From: Salaquimonas pukyongi | Lineage (GTDB): Bacteria; Pseudomonadota; Alphaproteobacteria; Rhizobiales; Rhizobiaceae | Assembly (NCBI RefSeq): GCF_001953055.1 | Contig: NZ_CP019044.1 | Location: 682,001 to 746,000, forward strand | Reading direction: 5' to 3' | Length of the DNA stretch: 64,000 nt | Shown: positions 8,590-17,822 of the stretch, one piece after another | Position numbering within the stretch: position 1 is the first letter of the stretch | Layout: every line of letters begins with the position of its first letter | Made by a program: the position numbers and the translations under genes | The notes under the pieces: model-generated | What the model was told of the DNA's origin: nothing | Databases searched by the model: none | The model's input: the letters and a program-made list of their open reading frames with translations, nothing else

Positions 8590-9138
8590 TCAGCCCTTGC
8601 CGCGTTTGAGATGCTCATCCAGTCGCGGCATGATCTCCACGAAATTGCAGGGCATGTGGCGGTAATCGAGCTGCAGGCCAAGAATGCCGTCCCAGGCATC
8701 CTTGCAGGCACCGGGCGATCCCGGCAAACAGAAGACATAGGTGGCATTCATCACGCCGCCGGTCGCCCGTGACTGGATGGTGGAGGTCCCGATCTTCTCA
8801 TAGCTGATGCGGTGAAAGATGGCCGAAAAGCCGTCCATGGTCTTTTCAAACAGCGGCTCGAGCGCATCGGGTGTCACATCGCGCCCGGTAAAGCCGGTGC
8901 CGCCGGTGGTGATGATCACATCCACATCCTCCTGCCTGGACCAGGCTTTCACCTTTTCCTGGATGGCGGGAATATCGTCCTTGACGATGGCCCTGTCGAT
9001 CAGGGTGTGACCGGCCTTTTCGAGCCGTTCGACGAGCGTTGCACCCGAGCGGTCTTCTTCCATGCTGCGCGTGTCGGACACGGTAAGGACGGCAATGCCC
9101 ACGGGAACAAAAGGACGGTTTTCATCAATGCGGTTCAT
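8590..9138 (-). CDS. moaB: Molybdenum cofactor biosynthesis protein MoaB
   Basis: MoaB/MogA-fold protein that binds and adenylylates molybdopterin in Moco assembly. The 182-residue product has the family motifs TGGTGFTGRD (residues about 80-89) and PGSPGAC near the end. ATG at 9138 (MNRIDENRPF) is chosen because GGAGAGA stands 5-6 bases upstream. The longer frame to 9228 overlaps the end of ispE. It is 32 bases downstream of ispE on the same strand, so part of a TPR-ispE-moaB transcript. Its 3' end contains one copy of a 28-bp repeat found again at 8487-8514. Confidence 0.92.
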   Translation of the reverse strand: MNRIDENRPFVPVGIAVLTVSDTRSMEEDRSGATLVERLEKAGHTLIDRAIVKDDIPAIQEKVKAWSRQEDVDVIITTGGTGFTGRDVTPDALEPLFEKTMDGFSAIFHRISYEKIGTSTIQSRATGGVMNATYVFCLPGSPGACKDAWDGILGLQLDYRHMPCNFVEIMPRLDEHLKRGKG

Positions 9139-9170
9139 GGTGGTCTCTCCGGTTTCCAATGCCATATTCA

Positions 9171-10076
9171 TCAGACCGGAAAGACCCTGTCCATGCCGAA
9201 ATCGGCGCTCTGCGTCGCCGTGACCCACCAGCCGGGGTTTGCTGCCGCAATGGTGCCGGCGGCCTTCCGTGCGGCCTCTGCATGGGCAAAGATGCCGAAA
9301 CAGGTCGCGCCGGAACCGCTCATGCGCGAAAGGCTGGCACCTGACGTTTCGAGCGCCCGCAAGACGTTGCCGATGACCGGTTCGGCGGCCATGGCTGGCG
9401 CCTGCAGGTCGTTTCGCTGCTCTTTGAGCCAGCTTGTCAGCATGAACTGGCTCAGTTGACCGGGCAGGGCGGCCAATGGCGGGTTTTGCTTGTTCTTCAG
9501 GATTCTGAAGATCTGCGGGGTTGAAACCGCAATGGCGGGATTGACCAGCACCAGATCGAGGGCCGGCAGATTGGCGGCAGGTTCAAGATCGGTGCCTCTG
9601 CCGCGGGCGATCAGGGAGGACGAAGAAAGACACATCGGCACATCGGAGCCGATTTCGGCACCAAGGGTCATCAGTGCGCTGTCGCTGACGGGGATACCGA
9701 GCGCATGACGCAGCACCAACAAGGTGGCCGCCGCATCGGCAGAGCCGCCGCCAATGCCGCTGGCAACCGGCAGGTTCTTTTCCAGGGCAAAACAGAGCCC
9801 GCCTGCCGCAGCAAAGGCTTCAGGGAAACGGCGCCGAAGCAGCGCCGCAGCCTTCAGGATCAGATTGTCGTTACCACCAAGCGCGGCAGCGAAAGGCCCG
9901 GTTGTTTTTAGCGCGGGTTTTTCGCCGCCCTTGCCCCATTGAAGTTCAAGTTCATCTGCCGGCCGGCAAAACACCACCAGGCTTTCGAGACTGTGATAGC
10001 CATCCTGCCGCTCACCCGTAACGTGCAGGGCGAGGTTGATTTTTGCTGGTGCGGTGCAGGAAATGGCTGACGACAT
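9171..10076 (-). CDS. ispE: 4-diphosphocytidyl-2-C-methyl-D-erythritol kinase
   Basis: IspE phosphorylates CDP-methylerythritol with ATP in the MEP pathway to isoprenoids. This 301-residue GHMP kinase shows the N-terminal APAKINLALHVTG motif and the ATP-binding loop PVASGIGGGSADAAA near residue 105. The late SRMSGSGATCFG motif is also present. It starts 15 bases after the TPR gene ends and is followed by moaB. A pathway link exists to the polyprenyl synthase at 12042-13076 and to ubiA, both consumers of isoprenoid precursors. Confidence 0.96.
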   Translation of the reverse strand: MSSAISCTAPAKINLALHVTGERQDGYHSLESLVVFCRPADELELQWGKGGEKPALKTTGPFAAALGGNDNLILKAAALLRRRFPEAFAAAGGLCFALEKNLPVASGIGGGSADAAATLLVLRHALGIPVSDSALMTLGAEIGSDVPMCLSSSSLIARGRGTDLEPAANLPALDLVLVNPAIAVSTPQIFRILKNKQNPPLAALPGQLSQFMLTSWLKEQRNDLQAPAMAAEPVIGNVLRALETSGASLSRMSGSGATCFGIFAHAEAARKAAGTIAAANPGWWVTATQSADFGMDRVFPV

Positions 10077-10091
10077 GGCGGTTGCCGCAAA

Positions 10092-11900
10092 TCAGTGCGT
10101 AAGCCCTACCTGGAGCTTGCGTTCGATCTTCGCCTTGTCTTCGGGGGCCGGTTCGTTGGCCAGTGCATGTTTCCACTGGAACACGGCTTCAAGCTTGCGG
10201 CCAACCTGCCAGAAGGCATCGCCCAGATGATCGTTGATGACAGGATCAGACGGCATCAGTTCCAAGGCCTTCTGCAGCTCTGCGACGGCCTCTTCATACC
10301 GGCCAAGCCGGTAATAGGCCCAGCCGAGACTGTCGATGATGAAGCCGGAATTGGGGCGCAGCTCCACAGCCTTGCGCACCATTTTCAGGCCTTCGTCAAG
10401 ATTGATGCCCTGGTCGATCCATGAATAGCCGAGATAGTTCAACACATCGGGCTGATCGGGAACGAGTACCAAGGCCTGCTTGAAATCGGTTTCGGCCTTT
10501 GGCCACTGTTTGGTGCGCTCATAGGCAATGCCGCGCCGGTAGAACAGCCGCCAGTGGGTTCTCTGCGGATTGACGAGCCGGTTTATCGTGGTCGTATAAA
10601 CCTCGATGGCCTTGTCATAGGCTTCGTGCTGGGCATGAACGCCGCCGAGCGAGAGTACGGTAACAAGGTCCAGCGGATCTTCGGCCACCAGCCCGTTCAT
10701 GATTTCCACGGCCTGAGAGGTTTGTTCCATGCGGTTCAGATTGAGTGCATATTCGAGTTGGGCCCGCCGGTAGAAGGGCGATTGTGGGCCAATCTCGCCA
10801 TAGAACGCATTCGCCTTTGGACGGCGGTCCTGATCTTCATAGACATTGCCGAGCGCGAAAAGAACCGAATCGCTGTCAGGCGCCAGGAAGCGGGCAAGCT
10901 GAAGATGGCCCTGGGCAAACGGCAGTCCGCCCTGCCGGCTGATCGCGGTGCCGACATTGAAAAACACTTCCGCTGCCCCCTGTTGCGGTGAGGCGATCAG
11001 TGGAGCGATCTTGGCTTTGTCCGCCGAAAGTTTTTCGCGCAGAGCAGCCAGTGGCGGATGATTGGCCAACAGCCGGAGACCTTCGTCAGCCGACTTGCGC
11101 GCATCCCCGGGATTTCCGGCACGCGCCTGGGCACGCGAAAGACCTTCGATTGCCCTGATATAGGTCTCGGTCAAAGCGGCCGCTACGGCACGGTATTCGA
11201 CTGCCTTTTGAAACCGCGCAACCGCTTCACCATCGCGCTTTGCAGCGCTGAGTATGAGCCCGGCATGATATTCGCGGATCATCAAGACCCAGTCCGGCCC
11301 TTCGATTGCATCGATCCGCGCCAGTGCGTCATCAATCTTGCGTTCGCCGAAAAGTGCCCAACTGCCGAATATGGTGGCCAGCATTCCGTCAAGGTCGGTT
11401 CCTGAAATCCGGTCGATCCGTGAAAGTGCCTGGCCCCAGGATTTCTGTTTCAGCGCATTTGCGGCCACCACAACGTGATTGATATTCTGGGTCTGGCTCT
11501 CTGCCGGGATGCTGTTGAGCAGTTTGATTGCTTCGGAAATGTCGCCATTGGCGGTCAGCGCAACGAAAAGCGACTGCTTCAGATTCTGGTTTTCCGGGTC
11601 GAGTTCGATCGTCCGCCGGTAGTTTTTGATCGCCTCTTCCTCATCGCCGTTCGAACCGGCGCTCTGGGCAGCCAGGAAACTTCCCGACAGCGATGGCAAC
11701 TCGTCGCTGGCATCAACAATTTTCAGCGTGGCGCTGTGAAGTTCCAGCTGTTCGAGGAAATTGTCGGCAATCACCGGCAATGGCATGAAAAACGCCATGG
11801 AGGATACCGCGCCGGCAAGCGCGGAAAGCAAAAACAGTCCGGAAGAAGGCTGGGTCGTTTTGCGCTTTTTCCGGTTATCCCGGGCCGCCTTGTCTGCCAT
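10092..11900 (-). CDS. Membrane-anchored tetratricopeptide repeat protein
   Basis: 602 residues from ATG at 11900 (MADKAARDNRKKRK, AAGGAAC just upstream). The N terminus is very basic, followed by one hydrophobic segment at about residues 22-45 that ends in VIA, so either an uncleaved anchor or a signal peptide. The rest is helical with clear TPR units, the best near the C terminus (YLGYSWIDQGINLDEGLKMVRKAVEL..., then LGRYEEAVAELQKALEL). TPR proteins are scaffolds. Homologues in this position next to ispE are widespread in Rhizobiales, but the partner is unknown. It is the first gene of the ispE-moaB cluster. Confidence 0.85.
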   Translation of the reverse strand: MADKAARDNRKKRKTTQPSSGLFLLSALAGAVSSMAFFMPLPVIADNFLEQLELHSATLKIVDASDELPSLSGSFLAAQSAGSNGDEEEAIKNYRRTIELDPENQNLKQSLFVALTANGDISEAIKLLNSIPAESQTQNINHVVVAANALKQKSWGQALSRIDRISGTDLDGMLATIFGSWALFGERKIDDALARIDAIEGPDWVLMIREYHAGLILSAAKRDGEAVARFQKAVEYRAVAAALTETYIRAIEGLSRAQARAGNPGDARKSADEGLRLLANHPPLAALREKLSADKAKIAPLIASPQQGAAEVFFNVGTAISRQGGLPFAQGHLQLARFLAPDSDSVLFALGNVYEDQDRRPKANAFYGEIGPQSPFYRRAQLEYALNLNRMEQTSQAVEIMNGLVAEDPLDLVTVLSLGGVHAQHEAYDKAIEVYTTTINRLVNPQRTHWRLFYRRGIAYERTKQWPKAETDFKQALVLVPDQPDVLNYLGYSWIDQGINLDEGLKMVRKAVELRPNSGFIIDSLGWAYYRLGRYEEAVAELQKALELMPSDPVINDHLGDAFWQVGRKLEAVFQWKHALANEPAPEDKAKIERKLQVGLTH

Positions 11901-12041
11901 GCGTTGTTCCTTGTTTTGTATGTGGCAATGCAGCCACCAAACGGCATATGCCATGTCGCACTGCCTGATCAAGGAATACTGCGATCAAATTACGGCGTTC
12001 AGTCCGAATTAATGCAACCAATTTGACCTTTCGCCCCGATC

Positions 12042-13076
12042 TTAGCTGGCTCGCATGAGGCTGTATTCCAGCACTTCCGTCAGGGCGTGTTTGTGGGCGC
12101 TATCCTCAAACGTTGCCAGGGCATCCTGGGCCAGTTCGCAAAACTGCCGTGCCCGTGCAAGCGTGTCCTCAAGGGCGTTGTACTCGCGCATCAGCCGCAT
12201 GGCTTCTTCAAGGCGCGAGTCGTCGGACTGTCCCCGCTCAATGGCTTCGCGCCAGAAGGTGCGCTCGTTTTCGCTGCCCCTGCGATAGCAAAGCAGCACT
12301 GGCAGGGTCACCTTGCCTTCGCGGAAATCATCGCCGGTGTTTTTGCCCAGCACCTGTGACGAGCCGCCATAATCCAGCGCATCGTCGATCAGCTGAAAGG
12401 CGAGGCCGAGATTGTTGCCATAGGAGCGAAAGGCGGAAATTGCCGATTTGGGGGAACCGGCAAGAATCGGGCCCACTTCTGCGGCAGCAGCAAAAAGCGC
12501 CGCCGTTTTTGCCCGCACCACTTCCATATACTCATCTTGTGTGGTTTCGAGATTTTGCGCTGTGCCAAGCTGCATGACCTCGCCTTCGGCAATCACGGTC
12601 GCTGCATGGGACAGAACGTCCAGGGCATGCATCGATCCTGCCTCCACCATCATGCGGAATGCCTGACCGAGAAGAAAGTCGCCAACCAGAACACTGGCCT
12701 GATTGCCCCACAGCATGCGTGCGGCAAGTTTCCCCCGCCGCCGGTCGCTTTCATCCACCACATCGTCATGCAGCAGCGTTGCGGTATGCATGAACTCCAC
12801 ACTCGCCGCCAGCGTTACATGATGCGTCCCGGTGTAGCCGCACATGACAGCCGAGGCCAGGGTGAGCATGGGCCTGAGCCGCTTGCCGCCGCTGTCGATC
12901 AGATGCCGTGCTACCTCGGGAATAAGCGCAACGTCGGAGCCGCATTTTGAAAGAATGAGCTGATTGACGCGCTCCATGTCCGGCGCCACCAGATCCATCA
13001 GCGGCTTGATGCTGGCTGGCTGCCCCTTTTTGGGCCGTCCGCCTGCCTCTTCCAAAGATACCACTACGCCTGACAT
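12042..13076 (-). CDS. ispB: All-trans polyprenyl diphosphate synthase (octaprenyl/decaprenyl type)
   Basis: Trans-prenyltransferase that adds isopentenyl diphosphate units to make the ubiquinone side chain. The two aspartate-rich motifs are present: DDVVDESD at about residues 104-111 and DDALDYGG near 237. GGKRLRP binds the substrate. Length 344 is normal. Alphaproteobacteria usually make Q10, so decaprenyl is likely, but chain length cannot be read with certainty. It is divergent from the DUF2007 gene. Together with ubiA (28693-29712) it supplies ubiquinone to the oxidase encoded at 58-63 kb. Confidence 0.92.
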   Translation of the reverse strand: MSGVVVSLEEAGGRPKKGQPASIKPLMDLVAPDMERVNQLILSKCGSDVALIPEVARHLIDSGGKRLRPMLTLASAVMCGYTGTHHVTLAASVEFMHTATLLHDDVVDESDRRRGKLAARMLWGNQASVLVGDFLLGQAFRMMVEAGSMHALDVLSHAATVIAEGEVMQLGTAQNLETTQDEYMEVVRAKTAALFAAAAEVGPILAGSPKSAISAFRSYGNNLGLAFQLIDDALDYGGSSQVLGKNTGDDFREGKVTLPVLLCYRRGSENERTFWREAIERGQSDDSRLEEAMRLMREYNALEDTLARARQFCELAQDALATFEDSAHKHALTEVLEYSLMRAS

Positions 13077-13233
13077 TCGTTGCTCCCGACTGATATACAG
13101 CTTTCTAGCCTATCACGCGGCGGGCGCAAGCGTGACAGATTGCCCTTGTCCGGCGGTGGGAAGCCGGCAGGGTTTTGATTTCAACAGATAGGCATCAACT
13201 CGCAATAACCGTAACGTTATCTTTGCCGCCGAT

Positions 13234-13266
13234 CTGTTACTTGCCTGCACGGCAAATCCGTAACAG
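13234..13266. other. Nested inverted repeat in the ispB/DUF2007 divergent region
   Basis: CTGTTAC (13234-13240) pairs with GTAACAG (13260-13266). Inside it TTGCC (13241-13245) pairs with GGCAA (13251-13255). It lies between two divergent genes, so it could be an operator or a 5' leader hairpin of the DUF2007 transcript. Function unknown. Confidence 0.4.
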
Positions 13267-13299
13267 GTTGTAGCAGGCGGTGACGCCGCGTGGGTAGAT

Positions 13300-13557
13300 A
13301 TGATCGAACTGGTTAGAACCAATGACCTGGTAGCGATTTCGCTCATGGAATCCTTGTTCCGTGACGCCGGGATTGCATGCCTGGTTCTCGACCAGCACAT
13401 GAGTGTGCTGGAAGGTTCGATCGGAATTCTGCCGCGCCGATTGATGGTAGCAGATGATGAAAAGGAAAAAGCCCGCAGACTGCTTGTTGATGCTGGTTTG
13501 GCGGACTTTCTGAAAGAAGATGGCCGTAGCGGTACAAGGAACAAGGACGTTGTCTGA
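13300..13557 (+). CDS. DUF2007 family protein
   Basis: An 85-residue protein starting MIELVRTNDLVAISLMESLFRDAGI, the usual opening of DUF2007 (putative signal-transducing protein), with the conserved late segment RRLMVADDEKEKARRLL. Its fold resembles GlnB-like modules, but no function is established. It overlaps the next gene by 38 bases in a different frame, a common arrangement of this pair in Rhizobiales that implies translational coupling. Confidence 0.88.
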   Translation: MIELVRTNDLVAISLMESLFRDAGIACLVLDQHMSVLEGSIGILPRRLMVADDEKEKARRLLVDAGLADFLKEDGRSGTRNKDVV

Positions 13558-14329
13558 ACTGGCGGAGTTTGAAACGTCGGTGGACGATTTTTACCGCGGC
13601 AGGTTTCAGGTCGAGCAGCCTGTCCGAACCGGTCACCGTGGCGGTTCCGATGCATTGCTGATTGCTGCTGCCCTGCCGGAGGGCGCTTCCGGCAAACTCG
13701 CCGATCTGGGCGCCGGTGCCGGTGTTGCCGGCCTTGCCGCTGCCGCATCCAATCCGGGCCTGAAAGTGACACTGGTTGAAAAGAACGCCCGAATGGCAGC
13801 GCTTGCCGGCAGTAACCTGAAGCTGCGGAAAAACCTGGCGTTTGCAGACCGCACCAGCGTGCTGCAGGCCGATGTCACCCTGAGCGGTGCCAAGCGGCAG
13901 GAAGCCGGGCTTGGCGAAAACAGTTTCGACTATGTAATCATGAACCCGCCCTATAATCACGATGCACAGCGTGCCTCTCCCGACGCCTTGCGCTCTGAAG
14001 CGCATGTGATGGGGCTTTTCGGCCTCGATGCCTGGATCCGTACCGCGACCGCCATATTGAAGCCGGGCGGCGTGATGACCATGATCTACAGGACGGAGAA
14101 GATCGGCGAGGTGTCCGCCTGTGCGCAGGGGCGGTTTGGCGCCATCGCCATCGTGCCGGTCCATTCGAAAATCGAGGAAGGTGCAAAGCGCATTCTGCTT
14201 CGAATGACAAAGGGGTCGCGCGCGCCGTTGACCATCATGCCGGGCCTCGTGCTGCATGAGAACAACGGCAAGCCGACCAAGCTGGCCGAAGCCCTGATGA
14301 ACGGGGAAGCCCGGGTTTTGTTCGATTGA
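13520..14329 (+). CDS. tRNA1(Val) (adenine(37)-N6)-methyltransferase-like protein
   Basis: A class I SAM-dependent methyltransferase of 269 residues. The SAM-binding LADLGAGAGVAGLA lies at about residues 60-73, an acidic beta2 end is present (VTLVEKN), and the catalytic NPPY motif of N6-adenine methyltransferases is near 144. The N-terminal segment VEQPVRTGHRGGSDALLIAAA matches the TrmN6/YfiC group. Substrate is inferred from the family. It overlaps DUF2007. Next downstream, after about 95 bases, is an S49 peptidase gene. Confidence 0.85.
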   Translation: MAVAVQGTRTLSELAEFETSVDDFYRGRFQVEQPVRTGHRGGSDALLIAAALPEGASGKLADLGAGAGVAGLAAAASNPGLKVTLVEKNARMAALAGSNLKLRKNLAFADRTSVLQADVTLSGAKRQEAGLGENSFDYVIMNPPYNHDAQRASPDALRSEAHVMGLFGLDAWIRTATAILKPGGVMTMIYRTEKIGEVSACAQGRFGAIAIVPVHSKIEEGAKRILLRMTKGSRAPLTIMPGLVLHENNGKPTKLAEALMNGEARVLFD

Positions 14330-14423
14330 TCCCAAAAGCACCTGCCTGCCGGCAGCAGTACTTGCATTTTGCGGCTGTGTTCCCCATGTCAAACACAACA
14401 GCAGGCTGTTTGCGGATGGTTCA

Positions 14424-15287
14424 ATGAGAATTTCGAAACTGTTGCCCTCTGTCCTCAGAAAGACGGACACGGTTATCCCGGTCGTACGCATGCAGGGTGC
14501 CATCATGGCATCCTCGTCGCCATTTCGGCAAAATCTCTCTCTGGCTGCGGTGGCAGGCCCCCTGCAGCGTGCCTTCGAAATGAAGGATGCACCACTTGTG
14601 GCGATCTCGATCAACTCGCCCGGCGGTTCCCCCGTCCAGTCGCGGCTCATCTATTCGCGCATCCGTGAGTTGTCGGCTGAAAAGAAGAAGCCCGTGGCAG
14701 TGTTCGTTGAAGACGTTGCTGCTAGCGGCGGTTACATGATTGCCCTTGCCGGCGACGAAATCATCGCAGACGAAACCTCCATTGTCGGTTCCATCGGCGT
14801 TGTCGCCGCCACCTTTGGCTTTGTGGAGGCAATCGGCAAGCTTGGTGTCGAGCGCCGTGTTTATACCGCCGGAAAGAACAAGGTGACGCTTGATCCGTTC
14901 CAGCCCGAGAAGAAAGCCGATGTCGATCACATTAAAGCGCTGCAGAAAGACATGCACGAGGTCTTCATCTCCATGGTGAAAGAGCGGCGCGGTTCGAAAC
15001 TGGCCGACGACAAGGAGATTTTTTCGGGCCTCTTCTGGACAGGCAGGGAAGCCGGCCAAAAGGGCCTGATCGACGGTTTGGGGCATATGAGCGCCGTGAT
15101 GAAGGAACGTTTCGGCGCCAAGACGAAACTCCGCCTCATTCAGGCAAAGCGCAATCTTCTGGGCCGCCCAGTGCCCTCGGTCGGGGTTTCGGCGACGGGA
15201 ATTGGCAGCGAAATTGCAGCTGCCCTGCCTTCAAGCCTTGCAGAAGCGGCGGAAGAACGGGCATTGTGGGCGCGTTACGGCCTGTAA
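14424..15287 (+). CDS. S49 family serine peptidase (SppA/SohB-like)
   Basis: A 287-residue single-unit S49 peptidase. The nucleophile Ser101 sits in DVAASGGYMIALAGDEI, and the general-base lysine is probably Lys151 or Lys153 in YTAGKNKVTLDPF. INSPGGSP is the oxyanion-loop motif. There is no clear signal peptide or long membrane helix, unlike E. coli SppA, so it may be cytoplasmic or peripheral. The family degrades cleaved signal peptides. A conserved small membrane protein gene follows after 32 bases. Confidence 0.88.
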   Translation: MRISKLLPSVLRKTDTVIPVVRMQGAIMASSSPFRQNLSLAAVAGPLQRAFEMKDAPLVAISINSPGGSPVQSRLIYSRIRELSAEKKKPVAVFVEDVAASGGYMIALAGDEIIADETSIVGSIGVVAATFGFVEAIGKLGVERRVYTAGKNKVTLDPFQPEKKADVDHIKALQKDMHEVFISMVKERRGSKLADDKEIFSGLFWTGREAGQKGLIDGLGHMSAVMKERFGAKTKLRLIQAKRNLLGRPVPSVGVSATGIGSEIAAALPSSLAEAAEERALWARYGL

Positions 15288-15319
15288 CGCATGGAGGCCT
15301 GTAAAACATGGAGGGTTGA

Positions 15320-15520
15320 ATGCCGCAACTGATTGCTGTTGGCCTTGTGGGAGGTCTGATCTGGTATGCCTGGCGCGCCCTGAAACGGCAGATGGCATCT
15401 GTTGGCGAGGAATTGCGCAATCAGGAACAGGCCCACGGCTCCAGAACACCCAGGACGGTTGAATCCCTGGAGAAGGGAGAAGACGGGGTTTACCGGCCCA
15501 AGGACAAGGGTCAAGGCTGA
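15320..15520 (+). CDS. Small membrane protein of unknown function
   Basis: 66 residues: one N-terminal membrane helix (IAVGLVGGLIWYAWRAL), then a charged tail ending DGVYRPKDKGQG. AGGGTTG lies before the ATG. The position 32 bases after the S49 peptidase, and the clear helix-plus-tail design, argue for a real gene. I do not recognise a named family. Confidence 0.7.
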   Translation: MPQLIAVGLVGGLIWYAWRALKRQMASVGEELRNQEQAHGSRTPRTVESLEKGEDGVYRPKDKGQG

Positions 15521-15550
15521 ATTTGAGCAGCGGTCCTCTCTGGTGAACAC

Positions 15551-16468
15551 ATGTCCCGTCAATTGCCTTTCCACACCATGGATGTCTTTACGACCCAGCC
15601 CTTTGGCGGCAATCCGCTGGCCATTGTCGAAGATGCTGACGGTTTGACCACCGCGCAGATGCAGATCATCGCCAGGGAGTTCAATCTCTCAGAGACCCTG
15701 TTCGTCCAGTCTCCCGATGACCCAGGGCATACCGCAAAGGTCCGCATATTTTTTCCAACTGACGAAATCCCCTTTGCCGGGCATCCGACCATTGGCTGCG
15801 CCATCCACCTGGCGGCCAAGCACTTTGCCGGGCAGAAAGATTTTGAAACCACCATCACCCTGGAGGAAGTTGCAGGGCTGGTGCCGGTTGAAGTGCTTTC
15901 AGCGGGCGGCAAGGCAAAGGCCCGGTTTACCGCTCCGGTAATTCCCGAGCAGCACAAGGGTGAAAGTCCGTCTGAAGCGCTTGCGGCTTGCGCGCTTGGC
16001 CTCAACGAAAGGGATATCGGTTTCGGTGATCACAAATGCCGTGTTTTTGCCGGTGGTCCTGCTTTCCTGTACATTCCCGTCGCATCGCTGGATGCGCTGG
16101 GCCGTGCCGGGGTTATGGAGCCGCATTGGAGCCGCATGATCGCTGCTGCCAATGTCGACAGCGCGTATCTGTACACACCGGGAAACGATGAAATAGGCTA
16201 TCAGGCGCGCATGTTTTCGCCAACTGCTGGAATTCCGGAGGATCCGGCTACTGGTTCCGCCACCGCCATCCTGGCCGCACAATTGCTGGCCAGCGGGGCG
16301 CTTGGCGAGGGGACGAACAGCATCTCCCTGCTGCAGGGCGTGGAAATGGGCCGCCGCAGCGAACTGGGCCTTGAAGTGGATGCAACCGGCGGGGAGATTT
16401 CTTCAGTGCGCGTCAGCGGCAGCGCGGTGGCGATCAGTTCAGGCAGTATCGTAATCCCGCAAGCGTGA
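15551..16468 (+). CDS. PhzF family isomerase-like protein
   Basis: A 305-residue PhzF/diaminopimelate-epimerase-fold protein. Typical motifs are the start with DVFTTQPFGGNPLAIV, the catalytic Glu in FNLSETLFV (about residue 47), GHPTIGCA in domain one and GIPEDPATGSA in domain two. PhzF itself isomerises a phenazine precursor. No phenazine genes are nearby, so the substrate here is unknown. Convergent with the MFS gene, 40 bases apart. Confidence 0.9.
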   Translation: MSRQLPFHTMDVFTTQPFGGNPLAIVEDADGLTTAQMQIIAREFNLSETLFVQSPDDPGHTAKVRIFFPTDEIPFAGHPTIGCAIHLAAKHFAGQKDFETTITLEEVAGLVPVEVLSAGGKAKARFTAPVIPEQHKGESPSEALAACALGLNERDIGFGDHKCRVFAGGPAFLYIPVASLDALGRAGVMEPHWSRMIAAANVDSAYLYTPGNDEIGYQARMFSPTAGIPEDPATGSATAILAAQLLASGALGEGTNSISLLQGVEMGRRSELGLEVDATGGEISSVRVSGSAVAISSGSIVIPQA

Positions 16469-16508
16469 TCCGGCCGCCCTGTCGATACAACCTGGTGAGA
16501 ACTCACAT

Positions 16509-17822
16509 CTAGTGCACCAGACCTTCGCTGGTGCCGGCGTCCTCATCTTCATAGGCATCCGGGTTGGAATAGTCGCCAGGATAGGCAACCTGCGCGGTGA
16601 CGGTCTGAAAGGATTCCTTGTCTTCCATTTCCACATCCTGGCGCTGGCGCATCCGGTAAAGCACGAACAGCAGGAACGTGGCTGAAATCAGCATCCCCAT
16701 CGGCATGAAGAACTGAATCGGCAGAAATGCCAGAATTATGGTTGCAATACTGGGTATGATGAATGCGGAAATTGACCACGCGATCATCTGGGTTGAAGAG
16801 AGCATTACATAGTCCGCCGGGTCGGCCCGGTCATTGGCAAGGGCGCTTGAAACCGAATAAACGGTCTCGTTGAATCCGTTCCACAGGGAGAACACCACGA
16901 TCAACATCAAAAGGCTGGCGGCCCCGTGGGCGCCGAAGGCGACCCCGGCCACGATGACCGAGCCAAGAGAAACCAGCGCCAGCACAATCCTTCGGTCAAT
17001 GCGGTCCGACAGCGCCCCCATGGGCATCTGAATGGCAATCAGCCCCACCTGCATCAGGAACATCAACAGACCCACATCCGCTGGGCCAAAGCCGAGCGAT
17101 GTGGTGTAGATGGGAGCCATGGACTGCATCAGCATGGTCGCGCCGCCGACTGCAAACATGCCGGCAAGGCCGACTGGGGAAATTTTCCAAACCTTGCGGA
17201 TGTTGACGGCGATTGCCTCCGGCGCTTCAGGCTGGGGCAGGCGGGTCAGGCCGACTGGTATCATGGCCATGGCGACCACGGCGGTTGCCAGGATCGGAAC
17301 CGTATTGCCTGTGATATCCATTTGTCCTGCGACGAAACTGCCGAAGCCAAGGGCGACAACATAGGCGATATAGAAGGTTGTGATGACCTTGCCCCTGATT
17401 TCATCGGTGCTGGCATAATGCAGCCAGCTCTGGGCAACGATGAAAATTCCGTTGATGGCGAAACCGTAGCACATCCGTGCCACAAGCCATGCGTAGGGGC
17501 TCTCGAAATAGGAAATTGCAAGCATCGTCATGACCATGACGGCGTATAAAAGCATGAAGACCCGGGCATGCCCCACCAACCGCAGGAGCGGGCCAGTGGC
17601 AAAACAACCCGCCAATCCGCCAAAGGCCACTGCAGGAAGCATGGCCGATGCAACCCATGGCTCGAAGCCGATACTCAGGAGTTTGACGGGTATGTATGCA
17701 AACAGCGATCCACTGGCGAAGGCACCAATTGTCGAGGAGGCAATCACACCCGAAACGGCAACAAGACGCGACCGCGCGGTCGAGACTTCAGTTACCTTGA
17801 TCTTGATAACGTCTTCGGACAT
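16509..17822 (-). CDS. MFS transporter
   Basis: 437 residues with twelve probable membrane helices. The segment after helix 2 has a degraded MFS signature (GPLLRLVGHAR) and a second copy lies mid-protein (GALSDRIDRR), typical of the major facilitator superfamily. The cytoplasmic tail is acidic (YEDEDAGTSEG). It resembles the YcaD-like group of putative efflux carriers, but substrate cannot be assigned. It stands alone on the minus strand between the PhzF gene and a palindromic repeat element. Confidence 0.88.
   Translation of the reverse strand: MSEDVIKIKVTEVSTARSRLVAVSGVIASSTIGAFASGSLFAYIPVKLLSIGFEPWVASAMLPAVAFGGLAGCFATGPLLRLVGHARVFMLLYAVMVMTMLAISYFESPYAWLVARMCYGFAINGIFIVAQSWLHYASTDEIRGKVITTFYIAYVVALGFGSFVAGQMDITGNTVPILATAVVAMAMIPVGLTRLPQPEAPEAIAVNIRKVWKISPVGLAGMFAVGGATMLMQSMAPIYTTSLGFGPADVGLLMFLMQVGLIAIQMPMGALSDRIDRRIVLALVSLGSVIVAGVAFGAHGAASLLMLIVVFSLWNGFNETVYSVSSALANDRADPADYVMLSSTQMIAWSISAFIIPSIATIILAFLPIQFFMPMGMLISATFLLFVLYRMRQRQDVEMEDKESFQTVTAQVAYPGDYSNPDAYEDEDAGTSEGLVH

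Noticed and set aside
13343-14650. 435-codon minus-strand frame opposite the methyltransferase
   Set aside because: The plus-strand gene has an NPPY motif and SAM loop. The minus frame has none.
15551-16468. Phenazine biosynthesis locus suggested by PhzF-like gene
   Set aside because: No phzA-G genes nearby, and PhzF-like proteins are widespread with unknown substrates.
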